Under the pieces are notes generated by a model. The model saw only the letters and a program-made list of their open reading frames with translations. It was not told where the DNA came from and made no database searches. Both the position numbers and the translations under genes were made by a program. 64,000 bases of DNA from Phoronis australis (lineage: Eukaryota; Phoronida; Phoronidae): contig NMRA01000075.1 in NCBI GenBank assembly GCA_002633005.1, forward strand, positions 294,786 through 358,785, in the 5' to 3' direction. Positions within the stretch are counted from its first letter, which is position 1, and every line of letters starts with the position of its first letter. Of the stretch, positions 31,215 through 41,699 are shown piece by piece.

Positions 31215-32275
31215 AAAGGAAGATATACACAAAACGTACCGAGAGTGGCATACATGAAGTAATATCCCACGAGACATTATTCCTTCGGTCTCGGTCGATA
31301 CGCGGAATAAAGTCGAGTGGGATATTACTTCATGAACGCCTATCGCATACGCTTCGAATTTCTAAGTTTCTTACATTTTTTGGTAGATTTTTTAAATACT
31401 TCACCCAGACTGTTCACATGGCGGACCACATCCTACATGTATGTTCTTGCGCGTTAGGATGCAAGTTTTCTCTTGTAAAAAATTTTTTAAAGTAATGACT
31501 TATTTCTTGAAAAGAGGTAACAAAAATGAAAACAACGGCAACTGTGCAGTGAACTTGTAACATCTCCTGGAAATAGTTAAAAAACAACATTTGATATTTG
31601 ATTTCCAGGAATCGGCGCCTGACTGAGTTGCAGACGATATAGTATTCAGCAATTGAAAACTAGGAAATGAGTGCCTTATAATTAACAGTTTTGTTACAGA
31701 TTTTACGTTTAGGGCCTGGTTGCATGTCGAGTGTTAGTTACGCTGCTGCAACTGCATTACCGTAAACTATATTTGGAAAGTTTGATGATTGAACCGGCTG
31801 AAGACGTCGTGTTGACATTGACCTAGCTTTTGAACTTTCCATGTCAGAGGTCGCTGTTGAAGTAGTGCGGGAGGTGAATACGGAAAACTTTATTACGTGG
31901 CCGTATTTCCCCCGACAGATTCAACGCGCGTGGGATAAATACACAAAACGTACCGAGAGTGGCGTACACGAAGTAATATCCCACGAGACATTATTACGCG
32001 TATCGACTTCCCATACGCTTCGAATTCCTAAATTTCTTTCGTTTTTTCCGCAGATTTTTTAAATACTTCACTCAGACTGTTCACGTGGCGGATTACATCC
32101 TATATTTATGTACTTGCGCGTTTGGCTGCAAGTTTTCTCTAGTAAAAAAAATAGTTTTAAATGTGACGATTTATTACTTGAAAAGAGATAACAAAGATGA
32201 AAACAAGGGTAACTTTTCATTGAACTTGAAAACATCTCCTGAAAATATTTAAATAACAACAATAGTTGATACTGT
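31215..32275 (+). repeat. Repeat mosaic A-B-A': two direct copies of A flanking B
   Basis: Block A (31,215-31,605) and A' (31,940-32,275) are direct copies. Both have acaaaacgtaccgagagtgg, then aagtaatatcccacgagaca, then cgcttcgaattyctaartt and an ageractgttcac-type stretch. Block B (31,606-31,940) contains cctgactgagttgcagacga, tataattaacagt, catgtcagaggtcgctgttg and cgtgggataaata. B recurs at 33,400, 36,637 (inverted), 37,518 (partial) and 44,670 (inverted). No coding capacity was found, so this is a non-autonomous dispersed family. Confidence 0.75.
31247..31340. repeat. Palindrome with 37-bp arms inside block A
   Basis: Arm 31,247-31,283 (catgaagtaatatcccac ...) pairs with 31,304-31,340 (... 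gtgggatattacttcatg) around the 20-bp loop ttcggtctcggtcgatacgc. Copy A' keeps only the left arm. The copy at about 44,840 keeps one arm plus the loop. The intact palindrome may mark the terminus of the element. Confidence 0.7.
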
Positions 32276-33399
32276 AGTCATTACCAGCAATTCGTAAACT
32301 AGGTCATCCGCCAGGTTCTCTGCGTATCATCGCTTATGGACCAGTTAGCGCTTCACCCTCCGCGTGTCTACTGGAGACGAAAGACCAGGAAGGTTGTTCT
32401 ACATTTTGTATCCCAAAGTTCAAATATATTCCGTTAAAAAGGAAAGACAAAACATATTATTACAGATGTCTGACCAATATCATGAGTCAACACTCGTAAG
32501 CAAATCAAAGCTTGCCTTATCTCGCACTACCTCAATCGACTAGTTTTCAGTTCGCAATGGCAACAATACAATTCTCATAAATTCAACTTGTAATGACCCC
32601 TTTCAATTTTAAACCATGCCCGAAGTACTCGGAAACAAATTATTGTTAGGTACAACGAGGTTTTTTCCTCTGAAGTGGATCGTAAACACCTCAGGTGAGT
32701 TTTCCGCACACAGCTCAGTACTTTGGTTTAGAGCTGAATTTTAGCTCCCATACCGTTATGGACCGGGCCGAGCCGGTCAAGAGCCAATCTTTTTTGTACG
32801 CACTACCTAGAGTATTGGTATCAAGCTGTTATATATTGAGAAAGTGTTTATTAGTATACTGGTGTGAATATTATGAGTGATTTAACCAAAAACTTCGAAT
32901 TAACTAGACCCACTAATGATAATCTACATGATGATAAACTGATAGGCAAAAGGCCAAAATTGGCAATTTTCGGCCACCCCATGTTAAATACAAAATTTTG
33001 TCTAATTTTCTTCAAACTTCTACATTTCAATCTTGATTATACTGACATCTGTTGGGTCTATCGGCAACTAAGCGCACATGAAAGGCTTGGTCGAAAATTA
33101 TGTTTTCTCACATGCACTTTCGGGTTTTTAGCGGCGATTCCACTGATCGAAGCGACAAAGTAAGCCAAAGCTTTGGCCATACCATGTTAAACATAAAAAT
33201 TTTTCCCAATTTTGCTGAAACTTGGCCACGTTTTTAACGAAATACTTATCTATGTTATGTGCTATCGGCAAATGTGATTGATTCATAAACAAGACCCTCA
33301 CGCTGTGTTTTCTGCGAATCCTATGTATCCTGAAGGGGGATAACTGAGTGATTTTCGCGCATGCGCAGTTCACGGTTTCAATATTGCTGGTAATGTACC
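32276..33399. other. Intergenic, no gene seen
   Basis: The ORFs here are short and show no recognisable domain. Weak repetition exists between about 32,960-33,010 and 33,160-33,220 (aaaggccaaaattggc and agccaaagctttggcc, each followed by a ccatgttaa motif). I see no RNA gene. Confidence 0.4.
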
Positions 33400-36300
33400 G
33401 AGGAATCCGCGCCTGAGTTGCAGACGATAAAATATTTAGCAAATGGAAACTGAAACAGACCGGTCATATAATTAACAGTCCTGTTCCAGATGTTACGATT
33501 GAGACCTGATTGTATGTTGAGCGTTATTTACACTGCTATAACTTTAAACTATTTTCCGGAAGTTTGGTGATCGAACCGGCTAACGACGTCGAGTCGACAT
33601 TGACCTACCTTTTGATCTTTCCATGTCAGAGGTCACAGTTGAAGTAGTGCGGGAGGTGAATACGCAAAAACTTCATTACATGGCCGTATTTCCCTCGATA
33701 GATTCAACGCGTATGGGATAAAATTTAAGAAGTCTTTATGTTTAATCCGCTGGGTTCAAGTGTATTAAACTTATCTATCCAAACTCGTTCTCCTTTGAGT
33801 GTTTGAGGGGTATGGGGTATTAGACTTTTTCTATTATTGGTACAAAAAGATCATGCAGATTATGGTTTTTGGAATTCCAATAACTGCCTATTTTAATGTT
33901 TTTATGTACTATGTTAAACATGTGATTGAGAAACCGAGTTTGTAAAATATGCTGAATTTGTCCTATCTATTGGATGGAGCATTTTTTACAGGTAAATGAT
34001 ATTGGTGTTGCTACAGTCAGAATAATGTTACATGTTATCGGATAAATGATGTTGGTGTTGGTAAAGTCACAATAATGTTACATGTTATCGGGTAAATGAT
34101 ATTGGTGTTGGTTCAGTAAGAATAATTTTTTATGTTATTAGGTAAATGATATTGGTGTTGGTACAGTCAGAATAATTTTTTATGTTATTAGGTAAATGAT
34201 ATTGGCGTTGGTACAGTCAGAATAATGTTTTATTTCTAAGTTTTCATTAGTTTGAGATGACTGGAAGAAAATATTGTCGTACATAAAGTTACACATTTTG
34301 CATATAGATTTGTTACATTGAGTGTTGCCAATAGGTTTGGCAGTTTGATTTTTATTGTCTATATTTGCTCTAACTAAATATAGTTTTAAACTTTTACATT
34401 CTTCCAACAAATTATAGGTGGATTAAGAAGTAAGATTTAAGTCAAAGGGAAGCATGCAGAGTGGAAAGATGCTCTCTAAAGACGTGGCCAATTCCGTTTA
34501 AACATGGATTGAACATGGTTATGAAAGGAATTTTATTATTACTATTTAGGACTTAAGTTTTAGGTCTTAAAGATGCATTTCTTGCGATTGAGCGAACTTT
34601 GGAATTGACGCTGAAGTTATTAATGCGTGAGTTCTTTTAAGCGGTTAATAAAGGCAGTACCTTCTGAACAAACGCGTCGAATTCTAAGTACAAGGCTATA
34701 TGGAAGACGTACTACTTACAGTGAAAGGGATGACACGAATGGTATGACAGATATTGGTGTTTGTCAGTTTCTTTACAGAAAAATTCCGCTTCTTGCTTGC
34801 CATTACAAAGGATGACAGTGGTAACTATTTAATGAGATTTTATTTTAAGAAATATCATTAGTGAAGTTTATAGTAGGGTTAAGGTGGCACTGAACAGTTA
34901 GACTGCGGCCGCGGTCAATTTGCACTCCCAAAATGTTAAAATCTTGGGGTAGGCCAAGCTTGGGGGCATTTTTTAGATATAGGTATTGTATGTAGGCCAA
35001 GTGAATTTGGTTTGTTTGTATTTGTGAACATGCTGAGAATTAAAAAATGCCACTTTCTTGGCTGTAGTTGCACTCTTCTTCAAGATGATGGCCCCCAGTT
35101 GCAGTTGTGCATTGCTGTGTAGCAACTGAGAAATTGGCCGCGATTTCAGGTAGCACTCAAACAAGCCAGATTTGCAAAAAACTAGTTGGTTGACAGTACT
35201 TTTGGACCACATTTTTGGAATCGATAGGAAATTTGATTTCGAAATCTAATGTTGACTTTAGTCGAGCATCGGCAGGGAAGTGGTGGTTTTGGGGTTTAAA
35301 AGTGCCGATTTTGCATTCTTTTGTCCTTATTTTTCTTAGTCTAGCTTGGTTTCCACTGGGAGTGAAAGGGTCAAAAATACAAGAGAGAACAAAGTTTCTG
35401 TGCTCATCTGTAGGGCTTGTGATGTGAAATGACTCAAAAACTTTTCTTTATTTGCATACAGTTTTTGACAGAGTGAAGAAAGGGTGAAGAGTCTATTGAC
35501 GTGTGTTCTGGTAGGCAAATCCCTGTTAGAACTGTTCAGTGCCTCCTAAGTAAGTTAATAGCAGGCGACCAGCTGGAGCGCCGCCTAAGGGCTATACGTC
35601 AAATAACAACTGGTCACGTGACCACATAGGTGTAGATGAAAATTTTTGTTGTCAGTACGCAAAATGGCGGCGACCTCAAGGAAACCTCCTTTACAATATT
35701 GCATAGTTAACAAAGATATTACATATGCTTCCAAAATTCCTCGAGTAGGGAGGAACGTGGCCGAGCAGGGGCGGTAAAAATAAATCATCCCTTGTGACAG
35801 TGGGCATGTAGAACGTCTCAAAGCTATGCACCGACCCCTCTGCGGCAGTTTATCGCAAAATTCAAACATGACTTTTGTACAATTGTCACCATTAGTAACC
35901 TTATACTGAGCGGATTGAAAAACTGGCTGTCAGACAGTGGAAAATTCTCGCTTCGATTTTGTCTTTCGAATTTTCAGTCACATCATCAGAACTTTATCGT
36001 CGGCAGTCACTGAAACATTCGCATGCATTGGTTTGCGTTAAGAAACAATCTAATCAGATTCCGTACGAGTCGTTTTTTGTAAAAATGACCAGCATGTTCA
36101 GCATAACGAGATAGCCAACTCCTGTTGTCATCGCGGGTACAGTAAAGTAACAAAACAGCGTAACACACAGTCCAGTCTGCTGCCTGTTAACAACGATATG
36201 ACCATCGACACGTGGTTATTAGATGTTTGTTGTTCAATTTTAATTTTATGCAGACACTCGCTTTGCGACTTCTGACCCTTGAAAACATGTCGTGTAGAGG

Positions 36301-36975
36301 CGACCAAGCATAGAGACTTAACGCAATAAATTCGATGTATTTGTTCAGAAGAAACTGCAGCCTTTGATAACCGTTTAAAAGAACTCGGACATTACTTACT
36401 TCAGTGACAATTCCCCTTGCATCTTATATGCAAACAGTTTAAGAAAGTTCGCTCAATCACACGAGATGAATCTTTAAGAGCTAAAATATAAAAGCCCTCA
36501 AAACTAATAATAAAATAACTTTCGTAATCATGTTCAATGCATGATTAAACGGAATTGGCCATGTTTTTAGAGAACATCCTTCCACTCTGCGCATTTTCTT
36601 TAAATAAAGAACTTAGTGTTATTTATACTGCTGCATATTTATCCCATACGCGTTGACTCTGTCGAGGGAAATACGGCCATGTAATAATGTTTTCCGTATT
36701 CACCTCCCGCACTACTTTTAACAGTGCCCTCTACTCAAAAGTGGAAAGTACATGTACAAAATTAGGTCAATGTAGACTTGGACATCGGTAACCAGCTCTA
36801 TCATAAGTTTCACAAATTAGTGTCAAGTAATGAGACTGCAGCAGTATAAACAACACTCAACATGCACTCAGGTCCCAAATATAACTGTTAATTATATGAC
36901 ACTTTTGTCTCCGTTTTATTTGCTGAAATACAGCGTCTGCAACTCAGACACTGTAACTACGGAAGCCCGGCGACC
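33400..36975. repeat. Long inverted repeat, about 3.5 kb (candidate foldback or DNA element)
   Basis: The left arm 33,400-33,725 is matched in reverse complement by 36,637-36,970 (ctgagttgcagacg, atataattaacagt, gtagtgcgggaggtgaatac, atggccgtatttccctcga, aacgcgtatgggata). A second inner pair, 34,440-34,610 and 36,430-36,600, is also inverted (gcagagtggaaggatg-type, atggccaattccgttta, gattgagcgaactt). The left arm additionally holds a 50-bp minisatellite. The central 34,620-36,430 carries no ORF with a transposase motif. Its outermost sequence is the dispersed block B. Confidence 0.7.
33991..34235 (+). repeat. 50-bp minisatellite, nearly five copies
   Basis: Copies start at 33,991, 34,041, 34,091, 34,141 and 34,191. 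Each is g(g/a)taaatgatrttggygttg followed by a (g/c)ta(c/a)agtcagaataat and a (c/t)atgttat tail. No spacer-repeat alternation, so it is not CRISPR-like. Confidence 0.9.
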
Positions 36976-37005
36976 GTACACAAAATAATAAGCTTTAATC
37001 TTGGA

Positions 37006-37161
37006 ATGTTCAATTTAAAATACGAGGATCCAGAAATTCAGGAGTTGGTTGAATTAGCAGAACAGGAGGTGCAACAGGAAAAGCAAAACGAGAAACTCAA
37101 AGTGATGGCTAGTAAAGCACAAGATTTCATCAACGGAAACTTAAACACTGTCAAGAAAACT
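37006..37161 (+). CDS. Possible first coding exon of an unrecognised gene
   Basis: ATG at 37,006 opens 52 codons (MFNLKYEDPEIQELVEL ... NGNLNTVKKT), ending at a consensus donor act|gtaagt (37,162). The peptide is charged, Glu/Gln/Lys-rich and helical-looking, unlike the low-complexity ORFs around it. No partner exon with a matching phase 0 acceptor was found downstream, and the start lies about 30 bp outside the long inverted repeat. It could be a true 5' exon, a captured gene fragment or chance. I do not recognise the family. Confidence 0.3.
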
Positions 37162-37517
37162 GTAAGTGCAACCATGGTGCAACCAAGAGATTTGCTGCTT
37201 GGCTATTTGATACACACAATGAAAACAGAAAGTTGCTAGACACATCCCCGAAAGAGCTACACCCTCGTAGTGGGCTTTCTAATGGCATTGGCAAAGTCCG
37301 ATGGATCGTCATATATGAGCCGGTCCGGGACATTTTAACATCATTTAAAAGGCCATTGGCCTACACCTGAATGAAATAGGCTACCCAGTTACTATAGTAG
37401 ACAATCCTACCATATTTCGACTTTCCAAAAACGTGCTTTTTGCTCGTCGGCAGGACTTGAAACAACAGGGAAACGGCAATCGAAAAAACAGGACAGAATT
37501 ACTGACAGATGGCATTG

Positions 37518-37604
37518 TTGAAGTAGTGCTGTAGGGGAATACGAAAAACAATATCGCATGACCGTATTGCACTCGACTGACTCAACCCGTGTGGGATAAA
37601 ATTC
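37518..37604 (+). repeat. Partial copy of dispersed block B
   Basis: gttgaagtagtgctgtaggg, gaatacgaaaaac, gaccgtattgcactcgac and cccgtgtgggataaaatt match the 3' half of block B (31,860-31,940) with more divergence than the other copies. Confidence 0.65.
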
Positions 37605-39440
37605 TGTCCGTATTTCATTCATGCTTGAATTCAGCGTCGTTGATCGCATTCTTTAATGCACGTGAAACAAGCAGCACGTTAGGTGTTTATACTCGGGAAA
37701 AAATCCTGGAAACAGTTCACTTTACGTGGCAATCGTAAAACTAAGTTACATATTTTAATGAAACGTTGATTCAGAAGAAGGACCAAACGGGCGGAGTAAA
37801 GGGCGCCAATTTAATGCCGAAACTAAAGAGTAAGATAAAAGTTTCTAGACGAGCACATTGAGAAAATGGTCTCTTAACTTCGTAAAAGTTTCTAATGGCT
37901 ACAGAACGTGTAAGTTACTGTCCCCAACTCACCATTGCAAACGTGAACGACACAATGACAGACACATGAATTTAACCACATTTCGTAGTCTGGGTTTTCT
38001 TTCTGTTTTTTCTCTGAACTTACAATCAAGAGGAATTTAATGCGATCAGCTACATAGGGGTATTTGCAGATTTATTCGTTATCGGATTTACTGCGGTTAG
38101 TGCAGATTTTGCTTTGTTTTCCTTCTTATATTCTTGTTCGTCGCCTCTAACTTCTTGTTATTGTTCTTCTTTTCCTGAGCCATTGGTATCCATTGACCGG
38201 TTGCATGAAGCAGTCCCACACATGGACTCAATTAAAGGAGAATGCCACTCAAAAAACAACCTATTTTGTGTCAATTTAGATCGAGTAGTTCTACTCGACA
38301 ACGGCACGTTCGGTTGCGATACCTGACACCTGACGGCAGACGGAGGTGTTGAAATTATCCAATGACGTCATTGGTTTCAAACACAGTCTGTTCAGCAGTT
38401 CACATCACGGGATACTGATGTCAGCTTATCGCTTGTGAATTCATCATTTAACACCAGTAAATCATCAAAATTTGATGTAAAACCTTTAAAAATACACCAA
38501 GTTCTTATAAAAACGTGTTGTTTTATTTCGCTGTTACGGATTTATTGGTATTTGGACACACCGTAGCCTACAAAGTTCGGCAGGCCAATTTCCCAAGGTC
38601 TGAAGCAGGAGTTTGGGGTCTGTTCGGAGATAAATTTGAATTATTCTTCCGTGAAATACAGACAAGAGAACCTAGATTTATGTTGTTTAGACTTGTGATT
38701 TTTTTAGTTCTAAACACACAAAACGATCGTTATCGCGGCCAGTGCCTCGGAACCCGATCAGGCCCGTCGCGGCCGCCGGGACTGGCACCAACATAAACCA
38801 GCTTGAGTTGGAAACTAAACCTCCTGTCACGAAAAGACTATAATAGTGAGCCACAGAAATAATGTGCACGTAATTATTTATGTGAATTAGACACGAAGCT
38901 GAAAATCTACTTACTTTTGGGGGGCTGCGAAGTCAGTTTCCCCTCCTACAGACCGTCAGGGCAAAGGATGTACAGTTACAATGATTTGAATAATGTATTT
39001 GTATTTCTAAATAAAGATTTCCCTAACATGTGACCATAGCATATAAAATCGAGTAACTATTTCACAACAGCTTTCTGTCAGCAAACAGTGAATTAGCATT
39101 CGCTCACACGGCCTTGATGCCCGGTCAATTACCTTTATTACCGGCATCAAAAGCCGGTAACGCAGTGGTGTATTCCGGCATTACTGGCTTCTCAAAATTT
39201 GCACTCACGAATATTGCAAAGGCATTACAAACTGTATCTAATGACACAGACTTTGTTTCAGTTTTATATACGCATTGGTTAGGATGAGAACAATTCATTT
39301 TGAAACAAAAGGCAGAATGACAAAGGCTACATGGCAACGCGTCCGGCGCCAATCCCGACTTAGTCAAGAGCTCATCCGACAAAGACTTCACGGGTCGGAT
39401 CGTTAGGTTTCAAAGGCTATCAGTTCGAATCGGAATACAC
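37605..39440. other. Intergenic, no gene seen
   Basis: Only short ORFs without domains occur. A GC-rich patch at about 38,725-38,790 contains gcggccgcc-type motifs. One minus-strand ORF at 39,125-39,391 has a Cys/His cluster (CSLCHSAFCFKMNCSH) but no family I recognise. Confidence 0.4.
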
Positions 39441-39443
39441 TGA

Positions 39444-39690
39444 TCAAGAAATACTAGAGAGGCGCCGTGAACATGCCCAGGCAACGGAAAGTATGGATAG
39501 TTCTTTTGTAAGCCGGAATTCGTCAGAGACATCAAAGTCAACGAAATGCCGGCTACAGACACGGAGATGTTTCACGGCCTCATACTTTCTATTAACAGCG
39601 TACCTTTCATTCTTCACTACCGCGAGCCACTTCCTAAGCACTTGGGGCTCTCGACAAAGTCGAAAAAACTATATACTCGCGTTCTTCGCA
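39444..39690 (-). pseudogene. Possible THAP-type zinc finger remnant
   Basis: Minus-strand reading gives LRKWLAVVKNERYAVNRK ... HLRVCSRHFVDFD. The W, the basic run and the CSRHF end fit the second half of a THAP domain (C2CH zinc finger used by P-element-like transposases and THAP proteins). The expected FP motif appears only in a neighbouring frame (FDFVESPKC just upstream), and I cannot see the first CxxxC pair. The copy therefore looks decayed and frameshifted. It may come from a P or THAP9-like transposon. Confidence 0.3.
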
Positions 39691-39859
39691 GCTTCTTAGT
39701 TCGAAGAAGCGGGAACGATGCACCGCTATATAACGGCATTCACTCTGCAGACAAACCACTGACGTCGCTGCGTCGTTTCTCACCCTCCTCACAGGTTAAC
39801 GCGACACCTCACGGCAAGGTGAGGTCGACCGTATCAGAGGCGATGTGGATATAGACCGC

Positions 39860-41265
39860 TTAAGACGGTAAAAAAGACTAATTAAATCGGGTGGCATTCT
39901 CCTTTATGTTCCCCAAATCTACTGCGTATTTGTTAGCACACTGATCATGTGAACACATCCACTACCACAAGAAACTGTAGGAACACCGCATTTATCCACC
40001 TGCACTCTTATAAGGCTTCTATTGTGAGTCAGCATGCGTGAATAATTGGCTGAAAAGCCACCTATGGAACAGTTACTACTTTTGGCTGAATGGATGACCA
40101 GGCCATAAAATGATAATTAGCCAAGACCAGTTAAATAATGCAACAAAGAATAATGTCGTAGCATCACCCAGCCTTGGTGGAAAGCTGTATACTGTATCAA
40201 TTTGGCTCTAATAAAAAAGCCGAAGCATCTCACTTGGATCGGTCTCCATAGGCAGATTTAGGATGTGGCCCCGCCCCCCCCCCCTCTTGGCTGCCCCCAA
40301 AAAACAAAACAGCAAGAGCGTGAGGAAATATTGAATTTATTAATTAATTTCGGTATTCCTGCTCTAAGCGTTGGTACATTAGGCCAAAATAAAAAACGAA
40401 GCGTCAACAACTCGATGACTTTATTCCTTTCATCGGTCATCATATCGTATCGTATCGGTTATCTGAAACTTTACAAAAGAAAACAGTCTATGTTATGCGG
40501 ACTGACAAAACTATATCATTACGTTATCGTTACACCTTGTAAATAATGTATAGGTAATGTCTACCAGCAAATCTAGATAAACTCAAACAATAGTGCACTA
40601 CGCACGAAACGTTAAACGGTATAGGCCATAGTCCATTGGACTCTAGGAAGCTTAGAAAAAATCACTTCCGTGGCCACTTTTTTTGGGGCAAGATAATTTT
40701 GGTGTTTTTAAGGTCATTAAGTAGTATACATTAAGAATCTAAAAAGTTCCCAAGGTTTGACTTTCACGTTTTTGAGAAATTTGAAATGAAAAATCTGACT
40801 TTCTGCATTATTTGACACAGGAATTAACCCAATCTTCAAAATCCAACAACACTAGACAAAAACTGAATAATAATCTGATTGGGTTTTGTTCATTTGAAGT
40901 TATTGAACAAGGACAGTGATAAATATTATGACATTAGGCGGAAAATTGCTCACAAAAGAGAAAAAGTAAAATTTTAGCAGCGTCTCCTGTTGGCCAGAAA
41001 CATACTGCTGTATTCTGAACTCCTACAAAAACAAATATAATACTGTTAACCATTTGGAACTTGATAAAGATTTGACATCCCAACCTACATGTGAACACCA
41101 AACATTTCCAATGCTTCTGCAATAATTTTTCTGTCATCAATTTCATTAATTGTCATAATTAATTAACATTATCCCACATTGCAGTTAACTGTCACACACC
41201 GAGTAGTTCTTTAACAACATATCATACACTTATCATGTATCTTCATCCACTCTATCATCATTATT
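39860..41265. other. Intergenic, no gene seen
   Basis: No domain-bearing ORF. A C homopolymer at about 40,273-40,282 creates misleading Pro/Gly-rich ORFs on both strands. Confidence 0.4.
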
Positions 41266-41269
41266 GTCA

Positions 41270-41690
41270 TCAAAAGTTGTTTTTTGACTGAGACACCGTC
41301 TTCACATAGTCTGGACAGTCACAAAGCTTAGAACATGGTATGCCTGACTCCAAACAAGAGCACATTTTTTCACTACAACCACCTCTTTTACACTTGCCAT
41401 TAACATTTTTCGTGAAAATTTCTGGGGCTAAAGGCAGAGTCATCCAGTGGAGCATCATACTACCCCGGTCCAAAAGCCACCCATTAGCAACTGGAGTTGG
41501 TGCACTAACATGCTGTTGCAAGGCTCGTTTGTGAATGGCACACTGGTAGTTTGCTCTTTTAGCATGTAGCAGCAAACAATCATAATGAGGAGGCATATCA
41601 CAGAGTCAACCTGGTAGCGTGCTTTATTAGCTGTTGATGACTCGCCGTACAGCTTGCATACAAACGGTTCAATGTTTTCCAGGAGTTAAC
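41270..41690 (-). pseudogene. C-terminal fragment of a Cys-rich, CXC-like uncharacterised invertebrate protein
   Basis: The minus strand reads LLENIEPFVCKLYGESSTA then, after a one-base frame change near 41,600, PPHYDCLLLHAKRANYQCAI, NGWLLDRG, LHWMTLPLAPEIF, and a cysteine tail NGKCKRGGCSEKMCSCLESG to CSKLCDCPDY. From memory, this order (FxCxLY, PPxxxxLLxHxKRANYQ, GWxxxxG, WMxLPxAP, CxCxxGC...CxC...C) belongs to a family seen many times in cnidarian and other invertebrate gene models, of unknown function. The tail resembles tesmin/TSO1 CXC zinc-binding motifs. The ORF ends at a TAA near 41,270. No N-terminal exons were found upstream. It may be a gene remnant or part of an unnamed mobile element. 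Confidence 0.5.
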
Positions 41691-41699
41691 CTGGAAACA

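Noticed and set aside
33991-34235. Regular 50-bp direct repeats considered as a CRISPR-like array
   Set aside because: The whole unit repeats without unique spacers, in a eukaryotic genome.
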